Notes: generated from the sequence alone by a model not told the origin. A stretch of DNA of 64,000 bases from Escallonia rubra (GCA_033065855.1 JAVXUO010002622.1:1-64000), one strand, 5' to 3'. Shown: positions 11,197-22,291, counted from the first letter of the stretch. Program-made: numbers and translations.

Positions 11197-12311
11197 CTAT
11201 GCAGTTGGATAGGATGCATCCATAGCAATACCACAGAGGCCTTCTTTGGCAGCAACACCTCGTTGCATCATTATGTATCCGCTATCCCCCCAACTGGTTC
11301 CCCAAGAATTCTTCACCAGCCAATACTTGGTACCATCAGCAGTTGTACCATATCCAACGGCAGTGACACCATGGTCTAGTTCAGTCCCACAATCTCCAGT
11401 GAAAACCCCGCTTGAGTAAAACTGAAATGCATATCCACTCGCATCAATGGAAACTGATATTGGCTGATTCGCCACAGCCTTCAAAAGCGCCTTCTCGCTG
11501 TTGGCAGGAACTTTCTCATAACCACTGATCTTGGCCGCATGAGATGCTTCCTCTTGGCTGTTGCAAGTTCCATCGGCTGCATCATAGGGGTATGCCGCTT
11601 CAGTGGCAATGCCTTTGTTTTTTACGATAAATTCGAATCCATCTTCCATGTACCCGCCCTCGCAGCCTTGATCTTCACCAGCTTTGTCGCAGTCCACTAG
11701 TTCTTGCTCAGACAGGGAAATCAATTTCCCGGTTGTAAGTTGATTAATTCCTTCTGTAGCAGCTATTGTTGAAAATGCCCAGCAGCTTCCTGCAACCAAA
11801 TTAAGCAACAGAAATAAGAAACCAAGGCATATGAAGAAAGAGCAAAGGTCAGTTAGGATAGCCAAATAGCCTTACCACATTGGCCTTGATCCTTGACTGG
11901 GGTCACTGCTCCTTTCTTTCTCCAGTCCATGCTAGATGGCACTGCAGTCACATTTTCGTACCTGAAAGATATGGTTTTAGATGATTTTGGACCAAACGGC
12001 ATCTTATACCCATTCCGAGAGGCCTGGAATTCCTCGTTTGTTTGGTCAGCAAATTCATTAATGCTCAATCTGTAAGGCCGGTTTCCTACACTGTTGAATG
12101 ATTCAATGAACTCGACGTTGTCCTTGAATATGCTGAAACGCATTTCCTTCTCTATATCGTCTTTGTACACACGTCCATAACGAACGATCCATTGCTCATG
12201 CCTTTCTGACATGGATGCTTCATTTAGGGTGCGCGATGTGGTTTGAGTAGCCCACATCACTAATAGTACTAAGGCCGAAATGATAATTTTTCTTTCAAAC
12301 GATAATCCCAT
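11197..12311 (-). CDS. Papain-type cysteine protease, SAG39-like, copy 3 (2 exons)
   Basis: Exon 1 is 11876-12311 (436 bp) and exon 2 is 11197-11789 (593 bp), with an 86-bp GT..AG intron. The product is 342 aa: a signal peptide (hydrophobic stretch [12 protein letters not shown]), an I29 prodomain ([36 protein letters not shown]), and a mature enzyme beginning at about [17 protein letters not shown]. The triad is Cys148 (GSCWAFS), His285 ([12 protein letters not shown]) and Asn306 (KNSWGTSWG). It is predicted to be an active vacuolar or secreted protease that auto-activates by prodomain removal. It is nearly the same protein as copy 5: only four substitutions in the 196 residues of exon 2, and the introns differ at about one base. 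The 3' sequence after the stop differs clearly from copy 5. The neighbours on both sides are paralogues. Confidence 0.93.
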
Positions 12312-12353
12312 CGCGTAAAATTGTTTCTGACTGAAGGATATACGAGTATGAGT

Positions 12354-12400
12354 AAATGGGGAGGTACACTTTAATCCTTGAGATATGAAGGTATATATAG
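12354..12400 (-). promoter_or_regulatory. Core promoter of copy 3: TATA plus shared TSS motif
   Basis: CTATATATAC (12391-12400, minus). About 30 bp downstream is AGTGTACCTCCCCATTTA (12370-12353), matching the motif of copies 2, 4 and 5. Confidence 0.6.
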
Positions 12401-12634
12401 AAAAAAATTATAAGCTTCCTGCAAGTTCTGCTCTAGCAAGCTGCATTTCCAATCTGTTGGTGGTACTATGACGAAAGGCCGCTGTCCCATATTCTAGGAA
12501 GAGTAGTGCCATGATTTGGACAACACCATGTTCAGTTCCGTAGCCGTTATCCAAAGTTAGAACTGCTTTCAATTCCTTTCAAACTCATGTGAAATTGCCA
12601 TTGAAAATGAACGCTTGGAAGGGCTGGTATTTCC

Positions 12635-12657
12635 TTGGACTTTCTGGTGTCTTTAGC
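12635..12657 (-). promoter_or_regulatory. Conserved upstream block of copy 3
   Basis: Minus-strand GCTAAAGACACCAGAAAGTC followed by CAA, 235 bp upstream of the TATA. The equivalent block in copy 5 is at 236 bp. A second shared block with CATGGTGTTGTCCAAATCAT lies at 12512-12532. Confidence 0.55.
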
Positions 12658-13210
12658 TGATTACTCCTACTTTGGTCATTATAGTACCTGTAACAAGTCC
12701 GAACAGAAATTTGACCCTTAGGAATGGATATGAAACTCTTCAAAAGGAATTTTATTAAGCTTTCTGAATATTACCAGAAATTGCAATGTATTCTGTAGTT
12801 TTTTGGGATTTTAGTTGAAGTTCAGTATTTTCTTTTGTTTTAATTAGGAGTCCATAGCGTTCTCGTATTTACTTATCTTAGTGTAGAATTAGATTAAGGC
12901 TTTAAATTTCATTGCTAGAGAATTATTTCTTTTTTGGATTCAAGGAATATCAAGGGTGCATTCCAAGGTTTATCTTTTCGTAAATCATCTACGCTAGAAT
13001 GATATCTACCGACAAAAAAGAATTGTTTGTCTCGGAGACATTTGGTGCCCAATATATTCTCAACGAAATAAATTTCAATTTCTAGCGACAAAAAGCATTC
13101 GTCCCTAATTGCTTCCCTTGTCAAACGTAACCCCGAAGGTACTATGTCAAACGTCTGCATATCACATGGGCGAGGAGGGAGAGAGGTAGAAGAAAGGACT
13201 ACCCAACTCC
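12658..13210. other. Intergenic, no gene recognised
   Basis: Spacer between copy 3 and the F-box pseudogene. The minus-strand open frame at 12915-13160 has no recognisable motif. Confidence 0.4.
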
Positions 13211-14478
13211 ATCATTCAATAAATAATATGTTTCCTACCCACAAAAGATGCAGCCACAATTAGCCTCTTCTCCAAGACATGGCTACTTGAATGGTCTACC
13301 TCACCCGTTCTGGTTTTTGATGAAAGTGAGTTTGCAAAACCTAGACAAAGTTTTCAGAATATTGTCAACTGCAGATCAAAGAGGTACAGTGAGCAGAATA
13401 TCCCCGTAGAAACTTTTATCCTTTCCTTAACCTGCGCAAACAGCGACTCGTTTTCCCTTACTGACAAGTGGATTGGATTAGCCGTGGAATGTGGTACCAA
13501 AGATCTTAGAGTCACCATATTGGATTCATCAATTCTCCCATAGCGTTCGCCTCAGTCATTGTTTACAGCCTTTAGCCATCCTTTGCGTAAACTGACTCTA
13601 TGCAAAGTCTATATAGACAAGCAGATAATTCGATGTGAAGTTAGTCCATAATGCTCCTTTGATTGAGACGTTGTTATTCGAATCGGGTGTTGGACTTCAA
13701 AATGTTCATGTGGCTAACCTTACGAATTTGGATTTTCCGCAAGACGGGTGGAAAAATGTTTCATAGGCTTTTATGCATCTACAAATCTAGTCGTTTACGT
13801 TTGAGTGATGTGATTGTCACTCAGATGTTTTTGACAACCCGTGTCTAAAGTTCCTCTCCTCGAGGACTTGAAATTGGAAGGCTGTGGTATGCCAAAAAGT
13901 GTAGAAATTTCGAGATACACGATAAGGCACGTTACCTTGCACAGGCGAGACCAGCCAGTGGTAATTGATGCTCCAAAGTTACTTTCACTTGATTATCGTG
14001 GCCAAAGAATTCCCGTTTAGTTTCTATTAGTAGTTCAGGCCTAGCGAAAGCGTTTCTAAAATTATCTTGCTGCTCCGACGTTATTGAAAATTCGTGGTTC
14101 CTTAATTAAGCTGAGAGTATTACTGAAAATTTTTACAAATGCTCCGATGTTTACAAATTATCTTGCCTCTAAATTTTATGAATGTCTATGAACGAGATAT
14201 CGACGTCAACATTGGGTACTTGATAGCCATTCAGCTCTCTCCAGAGCCTGAAGTTGAAAATTTCTCAGTGGACATTGATGTACCAACCTGTAACATATTC
14301 AGTTCTAGTGGATGCCTTGCCTTGGAGTTGTCATCCAAAGTCATTAACGATGTTACATGGAGGTGGTAGGTACAATGACGAGTTGTGTGAGAAGCTAGTA
14401 TATAGGAGAAATTCTCGTGTCAAGTGTTGGCGGCACAGCCTAAAGAGAGTGGAAGTTCAGATCTCAGAAGGCTATTAA
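13211..14478 (+). pseudogene. F-box/LRR (FBD-type) protein pseudogene
   Basis: A patchwork of frames matches the layout of plant F-box/LRR proteins, the substrate adaptors of SCF ubiquitin ligases. It reads an F-box end (CFLPTKDAATISLFSKTW, then LLEWSTSPVLVFDESEF), a middle part (KWIGLAVECGTKDLRVTILD), LRR-like sequence (LRKLTLCKVYIDKQIIRC; KVPLLEDLKLEGCGMPKS), and a C-terminal part (CHPKSLTMLHGG; WRHSLKRVEVQISEGY). An in-frame stop lies in the F-box region just upstream of CFLPTK, another at 13541-13543, and several more stops and frameshifts (around 13640, 14020 and 14300) break it. No intact start is seen. It lies between inverted protease copies and has no evident link with them. Confidence 0.75.
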
Positions 14479-15623
14479 TTTAGCAATTGGCGATCTATTC
14501 ACTGGAAACGTTTGGTTGATCCCTGGCCGCCTCTCGTGTACTCAGAAAGTTCGATTTGTCTTACAATGTTGAGGTTTACGTTTACAATCTCTCAGATTTC
14601 TACAACCATAGCTTTAGTTTGCAATTTGGAAGCTTAGCAATTTTGTGATATTTGAGTTATTTTCAACTGGTGTTTGCTCGAATTTATTTCGATCCTGATA
14701 ATTGACGTTTTACGTTCTTTGGTTTAACTTCGTACTTTCTCGATCAGCCAGCCTTTTCTAAGGCAATTAATTTTGTCTAAAGCTTGCGGATGGCTTGTTT
14801 TCCGAGGCTATTTCCAATTGAGTAACACCTTATGCTCCTACTTGTCTCCTCTCTTCATTGTGCTGGTGTAATCTGTTTGGTAACTATCTTGTCTTCTGTT
14901 TGTAGTTCCTTTATCTTCATATTACACGCAGTCATGAGTTCCCGAGCTCATTATTTGGGCTTTGTTCTTGTGCTTTCTATATTGCCAATATTTGCAGTTT
15001 ATCTAGTTCAGCTGTTGGCTGTGAGCTGATGCATTTGCTTTCTCTTCTACATGCGTACAAATACTATTTTTGTAGCCCAGGGCATGTGGAAGAAAGGACT
15101 TGTATCTACCATGCCTGCAAAAAAGAATCGTATGAGCCAATAACTAGTAATCTTAGGTTAAGGGGTTTTGCCTTAAAAACTTGTATACCACTGAATAATT
15201 AGGCTAACATGAAGAAAGTGAATATGGCCCTATTTGTTTCTTTATTAAATTCGAAAGTAGGGGGGAAAAAATATAATTCTGGGTGCGTGCGTGCGTATGC
15301 GTGATGAGGTTGGGGCTTTTGATCGTAACTTCAGTATTCAAGCTAAAGGATAGCACCTCAGACAAAAGAAAGAATTCAATATGGGATTTTTTGTTTTGCC
15401 TCATTGGCCCCAATTGAAGTAACATTTGGTTCACTGAGCTCCAAACTAGCTGGAAGATAGCAAATAAGAACATGACAAGTGATGAATAAAGACATTGCTC
15501 GCTTGACAGAGCAGCGTCTACGAACTTAATTTTGGTGTCTCTGTCAAACACAAATTGCCGGGCTGTCTAAGGATTACACTATGATGCCAGAAGGTGGAAT
15601 TGTTGTAAGAATGAGATGCAATT
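14479..15623. other. Intergenic, no gene recognised
   Basis: AT-rich spacer leading into the copy 4 promoter. The open frames at 14832-15029 and 15204-15551 (minus) lack domain features. A short alternating GT/GC tract is at about 15280-15302. Confidence 0.4.
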
Positions 15624-15675
15624 CTATATATACCAATCACTCTCACAGATCCATGCAGTGCACCTTCACATTCTC
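15624..15675 (+). promoter_or_regulatory. Core promoter of copy 4: TATA plus shared TSS motif
   Basis: CTATATATACC at 15624, then TGCACCTTCACATTCTC at 15659-15675, a variant of the copy 2/3/5 motif at the same spacing of about 30 bp. The ATG is 111 bp after the TATA. Confidence 0.55.
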
Positions 15676-15734
15676 ATCACAGAAAGCAGATCAAACAGTA
15701 CCACTTTGTTTCGCTACGTTCCCATTTCCTAGTA

Positions 15735-16873
15735 ATGGCTTTGACAACGATTAGCTGGAAGCTGGCGTTTGCAGCATTTTTGCTCTTAGGGATGTGGGCT
15801 TCCCAAGCCACGTCTCGCACCATGCCCAAAGCATCGATGACCGAGAGACATGAGCAGTGGATGGCTCGCTATGAACGCGTGTACAAGGATGAAGCAGAGA
15901 AGGCCATGCGCTTTAAGATATTCAAGGAGAATATTGAGTTCATTGAGTCTTTTAACGATGCTGCAGCTCGTCCTTACAAGCTAGGCATCAATGAATTTTC
16001 AGACCAGACTAATGAGGAGTTCCAAGCCTCGCGCAATGGATACAAGATGTCTTCTCACCCAAAGCCATTGAAGACAACATCATTCAAGTATGAAAATGTG
16101 ACTGCTGTTCCATCTGCCATGGACTGGAGACAGAAAGGAGCTGTTACTGCCATAAAGGATCAAGGTCAATGCGGTAAGGGTGAAAAAAAATGCTACTTTC
16201 CTACCACAATAATATTTTTTGAGAAGTTCTTTGATTAACATAGTGGCTTCTATTATGATATGAACCATAAACAAATGTAGGATGCTGCTGGGCGTTTTCG
16301 GCAGTTGCAGCCATGGAAGGAGCTAACCAACTCGCAACTGGGAAACTGATCTCGTTGTCTGAGCAAGAGCTAGTCGATTGTGACGTGAACGGTGAAGATC
16401 AAGGTTGTGGGGGTGGCCTCATGGATAATGCTTTCGAATTCATAATAGACAACCATGGTCTCACCACTGAACTGAATTATCCTTACGCGGGAGTTGATGG
16501 GACTTGCGAGACTCAAAAAGAAGCCTCCCCTGCAGCTAAGATTACCGGTTACGAAGACGTTACTGCTAATAGCGAGGCGGCATTGTTGAAGGCAGTTGCA
16601 ATGCGACCAGTTTCCGTCGCCATTGATGCCAGTGGATCCGCTTTCCAACACTACTCGAGCGGCGTTTTCACTGGGGATTGTGGGACTGAGTTAGACCATG
16701 GTGTCACGGCGGTTGGGTATGGAACAAGTGATGATGGCACCAAATACTGGTTAGTCAAAAACTCATGGGGCACAAGTTGGGGAGAGGAAGGATACATTAG
16801 AATGCAAAGAGATATTGATGCTGAGGAAGGTCTTTGTGGCATAGCAATGGATGCTTCCTACCCAACTGCCTAA
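15735..16873 (+). CDS. Papain-type cysteine protease, SAG12/SAG39-like, copy 4 (2 exons)
   Basis: Exon 1 is 15735-16173 and exon 2 is 16281-16873, with a 107-bp GT..AG intron. The product is 343 aa: a signal peptide ([18 protein letters not shown]), an I29 prodomain ([36 protein letters not shown]), and a mature enzyme from about [17 protein letters not shown]. The triad is Cys149 (CGCCWAFS, with the Cys-Cys pair usual in the SAG12 branch), His286 ([12 protein letters not shown]) and Asn307 ([13 protein letters not shown]). One oddity is AVAMRPVSV where all other copies have AVANQPVSV or AVANQPISV. Otherwise it is intact, with a good core promoter. It is the first plus-strand copy, with an F-box pseudogene upstream and copy 5 downstream. 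Confidence 0.93.
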
Positions 16874-18642
16874 GTTTTTGCGAGCATATCCTTTCACCTT
16901 TACCAATTCTATGCAGTGCTTCTAGTCGTTGGTTACGTGTATATGGCTGCATTGCACTTTATGATGTACAAATTAAAGTAAAATTTAGCAATGAAACCTC
17001 TTGAATCAAATTGCATGAATCAAATTGCACGAACGTCAATTGCTATGTGGGTTTAGCAATGAAACCTCTTGAATCAAATTGCTGAAGGGTCGCCGTGGGT
17101 GGGATCTTGCCTTCACATATGCGTAACAATATTTATTAGCGGCTAATGGCTAGCCCCAAATCTGAAAAATAGCTGAATTTCATTATTCGTGTTGATGCAG
17201 TTGACTAATGATAACGGGATTCCTTATGTTACCACTTCGTTAAAGTTTGCAACTGGGAACACACGACAACTTTGCGACAACTGCTCATTCCCCCATTTCC
17301 CCTATCCTGATAACCACCACCGTCACCTCAGCTGCTAGCATCACCACATATATACTAGCCCACCCACTGTTACCACTTTGAGCGGCTCTAGTGCACAAGG
17401 TTCCAACCATTGCAAGGTCTAGTGGGATTGATGTACGCAGCCTTACTCCCATTATTTTGAAGAGACTAGTTTTGTTTTTTCAATCCATGATCTTCAGATC
17501 AAAATAAATTGCACCATTGGGTCACCCGCCCACCGTTACCATAACTCACATTTTACTGCAACTGCAATCATAAGTACTGTCCTTCCATTGCAGTGGACAC
17601 CACGCCACGGCCATCACCTCCTCCACCACTTACACAAAGGCCATTTACCTCCATATTCATGTCAATGCTCCCACACAATCACAGATATTGTTGCCACATC
17701 CACAACAACAGCCACCACCAGCACCACGCTTGCCTCTACAATGCCACCACTATCAATCGTACGGTAACTACCATTGTCCACAGCACAACCATCTCCAGCG
17801 GATCGGTGTCCTTCTCCAGCACCACCACTACTACCACCACAGCTTTGCTAGTACAATATAACCGTCAAGTGTCTAATAATAACTTGACTTTAATTGAGAC
17901 AAGTATTTTTAAGTATCATTCTTGAGTGCTAACCATACTGCGAAATCAAAGATATGCTAGTTTTGAACATTTTAGTTGGGCACGTAATACTTTATTAAAT
18001 AAACTCAACTTTAAAGATCACTTTCGTGTATTCTTCAAATAGAATGAATTCACCTGATTATGGAACATGCTCAAGGGTAAAATTCCTTTATTATAAAATT
18101 GCATGGCATTCAATTGCACAAGTAACAAGTTCAGAACCGTAAATTGTTGCAAAAGTAGCTTTAACTTTTGTACATCTTCTCGAGCTCCATACATATGGAG
18201 CCATAACTATACCCAAAAGTACGCGAGAGACTCAAGTTTCATTGCTAAATTTAAATCATTGACCTCTATATAAATGAAAAACATCTCATCAGTTGCATTA
18301 AGAATTTACAGAAAGAGTCTGATCAAGTTTCCCATGAGCTGGTGCTATTTTTGAAATAGACAAGTTCATGGCCATCTTAGGCCATGTCGCGACCCGGAGT
18401 GGTGCTCTTAATTCAAGCCATGTGACTTGAGTTAGAGATTTTGATGCCTCAGAAAATTGAACCTCAGATATGTTGGGCATGAAAGTACTAATAAATTTGT
18501 TACTTGTCTCCTGATTTCTGTTGTCTATGAATGAATATAAGAATCTTCAGGTTAAGCATCTCAACACCCAGGACAAGTTAGTTTTCCTTTGACACAAACT
18601 CAGACTTCACAATGCATTATAATAAGCCACTAGAAGCTGCAG
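16874..18642. other. Intergenic, low-complexity CCA/CAC tract
   Basis: 3' flank of copy 4 with a short direct repeat ('AGCAATGAAACCTCTTGAAT' at about 16988 and 17053). 17590-17860 is rich in CAC/CCA triplets, and the 110-codon open frame there is a composition artefact. No gene is recognised. Confidence 0.45.
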
Positions 18643-18665
18643 GCTAAAGACACGAGAAGTCCAAA
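18643..18665 (+). promoter_or_regulatory. Conserved upstream block of copy 5
   Basis: GCTAAAGACACGAGAAGTCC followed by AAA, 236 bp upstream of the TATA. It is shared with copies 2 and 3 and with the orphan block at 20890. A second shared block (CATGGTTGTCCAAGTCAG) lies at 18808-18825. Confidence 0.55.
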
Positions 18666-18900
18666 ACAAGACAATCTGATCAGGTATCGCTTATTATCGA
18701 ATGATCAATCATACTTTGTGCAAGGGACCAACACCATCAATGATCAATTTAATATTCAACTGAATTCTAACATCAGATAGCAGCTACGGCACAGTGGACA
18801 GTGAGCATGGTTGTCCAAGTCAGTACACTTTCCCCGGCAAATGGGGAAGCTGGTCTTTTGTCCCCAATTCACATTACATAGGGGATGCAGAAAACTTTCT

Positions 18901-18949
18901 CTATATATACCATATTTACTCAAGTTCTAAAATGTACCTCCACATTCAG
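18901..18949 (+). promoter_or_regulatory. Core promoter of copy 5: TATA plus shared TSS motif
   Basis: CTATATATAC at 18901-18910 and TGTACCTCCACATTCAG at 18933-18949. The motif starts where transcription would be expected to begin. The ATG is at 19001. Confidence 0.6.
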
Positions 18950-19000
18950 TAACACAAGGTATTGTACTCCCATATCCTTCATTCATAGACATTCTACACA

Positions 19001-20112
19001 ATGGGGTTATCATTTGAAAGAAAAATCATTGTTGCTGCCTTAGTACTATTAGGGATGTGGGCTACTCAAACCACATCTCGTACGCTAAATGAAGCATCCA
19101 TGTCAGAGAGGCACGAGCAATGGATGGTTCGCTATGGACGTGTGTACAACGATATTACGGAGAAGGAAAGGCGTTTCAGCATATTCAAGGACAACGTGGA
19201 GTTGATAGAAGCGTTCAACAGTGTAGGGAGTCGGCCTTACAAATTGAGCATTAATGCATTTGCAGACCAAACAAACGAGGAGTTCCAGGCTTCTCGCAAT
19301 GGATATAAGATGCCGCTAGGTCCAAAATTACAAACCGTGTCATTCAGATATGAAAATGTGACTGCAGTGCCATCTAGCATGGACTGGAGAAAGAAAGGAG
19401 CAGTGACCCCTGTCAAGGATCAAGGCCAATGTGGTAAGGCTATTTGGCTATCCTAACTGACATTTGCTCTTTCTTCATATGCCTTGGTTTCTTATTTCTG
19501 TTGCTTAATTTGGTTGCAGGAAGCTGCTGGGCATTTTCAACAATAGCTGCTACAGAAGGAATTAATCAACTTACAACCAAGAAATTGATTTCCCTGTCTG
19601 AGCAAGAACTAGTGGACTGTGACAAAGCTGGTGAAGATCAAGGCTGCGAGGGCGGGTACATGGAAGATGGATTCGAATTTATCGTAAAAAACAAAGGCAT
19701 TGCCACTGAAGCGGCATACCCCTATGATGCAGCTGATGGAACTTGCAACAGCCAAGAGGAAGCATCTCATGCGGCCAAGATCAGTGGTTATGAAAAAGTT
19801 CCTGCCAACAGCGAGACGGCACTGTTGAAGGCTGTGGCAAATCAGCCAATATCAGTTTCCATTGATGCGAGTGGATATGCATTTCAGTTTTACTCGAGCG
19901 GAGTTTTTACTGGAGATTGTGGGACTGAACTAGACCATGGTGTCACTGCCGTTGGATATGGTACAGCTGCTGATGGTACCAAGTATTGGCTGGTGAAGAA
20001 TTCTTGGGGAACCAGTTGGGGGGATAGCGGCTACATAATGATGCAAAGAGGTGTTGCTGCCAAAGAAGGACTTTGTGGGATTGCTATGGATGCCTCATAT
20101 CCAACTGTTTAG
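19001..20112 (+). CDS. Papain-type cysteine protease, SAG39-like, copy 5 (2 exons)
   Basis: Exon 1 is 19001-19433 and exon 2 is 19520-20112, with an 86-bp GT..AG intron. The product is 341 aa, with signal peptide, I29 prodomain and C1A peptidase. The triad is Cys147 (GSCWAFS), His284 ([12 protein letters not shown]) and Asn305 (KNSWGTSWG). It is almost identical to copy 3 in both exons and the intron but lies in the opposite orientation 6.7 kb away. Differences include TTKKLISL for [16 protein letters not shown] for NSEKALLK, and a terminal Val instead of Ala. Exon 1 is one codon shorter (GPKLQTVSF against [10 protein letters not shown]). The 3' flank (TTAGGAACAACCCC.., GTGAGGTGGATTTTCATC) aligns with that of pseudogene copy 2 rather than copy 3. 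It is predicted to be active. Confidence 0.93.
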
Positions 20113-20889
20113 GAACAACCCCATGTGAGGTGGATTTTCATCTATTCCAGTTGTTCGTATATATGTTGTGGGTTCCTTGGTAATGGTCTCAATCCTTTAA
20201 GTTTCTTAATCCTGTAAGTGATGTAAATGCAGCTATGCTGCTCTGTATACTCTGCCTAGTTTCCTATGTATAGAACAACATAATGTTGTTCTACCTCCTG
20301 GCAATTGTACCCCCGCACGTGAACTATTTTATATGACATTCCCTCTTTGCTTTTCAGTCAGCAACGTTGTTCCCATGAAGCTACTAGGATGTTGATAACT
20401 TGTTGCAATGATAATTAGTAGGCATCTTGATGTTGATAACTACAGTTATCAGACCTCCACTTGGACCATAAACGCGCAAAAAAGAGTGAGGTTCTTAAAA
20501 GTTTGTAACTGAACATAAAAAAGGAAGTCGAATTGGGACTGCAGAATCACGTCGATGGTCTTTAGATTTCATTAGCCATACTAGAAATCGTAGAATGTGC
20601 ACCAGTTAAAGCGGCGTCTTATGCAGTGGCCTCCCTAGTAACGGCATCGAAATTGAGCTGTATTAAGATTATGAATGGAACTAGCTTATTCCAGCTAAAG
20701 ACATAACAAGATTTTAGAAAACAGAAGAAGAAGAAGCAATATGTCACTCAGATCATCGAGAACCAGTTTCCTTTGGAGTCAAATTGTACTTCTCAAACAT
20801 TAAGTCAAGACACAATCATGTTTACTTTGCCAAAGAGAAAAGAAGACAGCCTCCGTTGACGCAATACAGTGCCCCAGTCTCTCATGTTA
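20113..20889. other. 3' flank of copy 5 and spacer
   Basis: 3' UTR-like sequence to about 20330 with homology to the copy 2 3' flank ('CCTGTAAGTGATGTA' and 'GGCAATTGTACC'). No gene follows. Confidence 0.45.
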
Positions 20890-20913
20890 GCTAAAGACAC
20901 AAGGAAGTCCAAA
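20890..20913 (+). promoter_or_regulatory. Orphan protease upstream block
   Basis: GCTAAAGACACAAGGAAGTC followed by CAAA, then 'CTTCTGATCAGATATG'. It matches the upstream blocks of copies 2, 3 and 5; copy 5 also continues with 'ATCTGATCAGGTAT'. No protease gene follows within 700 bp, because the retrotransposon nest begins at 21577. It is read as the left remnant of a disrupted sixth copy. Confidence 0.5.
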
Positions 20914-21571
20914 TATTAGCCTTCTGATCAGATATGTAGGCCTATCTTTCATAACAGATTAGTTTTAAAAAGGGATAATTGCCAAAAATACCCCTGTAGT
21001 TTGCAGTAGTTGCAAAAAGAGCCCATTGTTACAAAAGTTGCAAAGGCCTCCCTCTAGCGCTTATTTTGTTGCAACTATTAGAAAAGTCATCTAAATTTAC
21101 GGAGCGTGCTCTTCACACTCTTGAAAAATGCGTGTAGTAAAAAAATTATACATTAAAAAGACTAAGTACCCTCCATCTTTTTATATCTTCCAAACAAGTC
21201 CCAATTCTATCAAAACCTAACCCTAGCCGCCACCCTCACCGCCACCCCCCAAGTCTGCCACTTGCGCCACCCACAATCGGTGCCTCCACCACCCCAGCCT
21301 TGTGCGCCTAGTAGCTGCCAGCCCCGTCACAGTGCGCCGCTAGTGTAAGCCCTTTTCACAATCTCGCCTCCACCACCTCGTCTGCCACTTGCGCCACCCA
21401 CAACCAGCGCCACCATATGCCTCATCCAATCCCGCTGCCGCCAACTGCTGCACACAATCCCATCACTGCTAATAACCCACCCAATCTCATCGCCACCATC
21501 ACCACCGAATGCCGCAACTGCCATCACCACTAGTCCAGTTGCAGCCAACACCCCCAAACCAATCGCACAAC
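20914..21571. other. Spacer left of the retrotransposon nest
   Basis: AT-rich to 21200, then a CCACC-rich low-complexity tract (21225-21560). 20978-21130 shows loose inverted similarity to 38430-38600 on the far side of the nest. The minus-strand open frame at 21327-21644 is a composition artefact. Confidence 0.35.
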
Positions 21572-21576
21572 AATTC

Positions 21577-22187
21577 TGTAACAACCTCACATCATGAGAC
21601 ATGAGCAGCACCACCAGCTCCACCAGCTCAAGAGGAAGCTCCACCAGCTCAAGAAGAAGCTCCAGCTCAGCAGACAGATAATCGAGCTCACCTCAGGTTT
21701 AAGATCAAGAAGAAGAAGACATTGGCGCCACTGAATACGACACCGCTTGAAGGACACATTCCCGCCAAAAGAAACGACGCAGCCAAGATCACTTAAGCCA
21801 TAAGTGAGACGACAAAGTTTCGTTGTTACGTGAAGACGGCACCGTTTGGTTATTTTGGTTATTACATGAAGACGGCACCGTTTGGCTATTACCCATTTGC
21901 ATGAGACGGCATCGTTTGACTCTTCCCTGCACTTTACCGCTTGTTAGTTTCTGTTTGAATTTCTGTTAGGATTTCCCCTTAAATCGGGGAAGGGAGGCAT
22001 GAGAATGGCATGTATGATCAATACCAGACTTCTGCACTTTCTCTCTCTATACCCTCTTTGTCTCTCTTCTTTACATCTAATAAAATTCTTAGTTCTTCTT
22101 CAATCTCTCTCTCTGAATTTGTGTGAATTCAATGAATCCAAAGGCAATGGACATGGCTGTGAGCGTCTCTCTCTTAGATACGCTACA
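21577..22187 (+). repeat. Left LTR of the gypsy element
   Basis: 611 bp, TG...CA ended. The pyrimidine-rich segment and 'CTAATAAAATTCTT' near 22078 fit a polyadenylation region. The short open frame at 21999-22208 is inside the LTR and recurs at 37914; it is not a gene. Confidence 0.93.
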
Positions 22188-22189
22188 AC

Positions 22190-22201
22190 TGGTATCAGAG
22201 C
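22190..22201 (+). other. Gypsy primer binding site (tRNA-iMet)
   Basis: TGGTATCAGAGC, two bases after the left LTR, complementary to the 3' end of initiator methionine tRNA. Confidence 0.9.
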
Positions 22202-22291
22202 CTCCTAATCGGGGCTTGTACTAGTCTTAGCTGTAGTAAATTCATTTCAGTGATCGTCTGTAGTTGAAGGGAATCAATTGGAGTAACTGAG

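Noticed and set aside
17593-17925. 110-codon His/Thr/Ser-rich open frame
   Set aside because: Translation of a CAC/CCA low-complexity tract; no motifs.
21999-22208. 69-codon open frame repeated almost exactly at 37914-38123
   Set aside because: It lies inside the gypsy LTRs; the repetition is due to the LTR, not to a gene.
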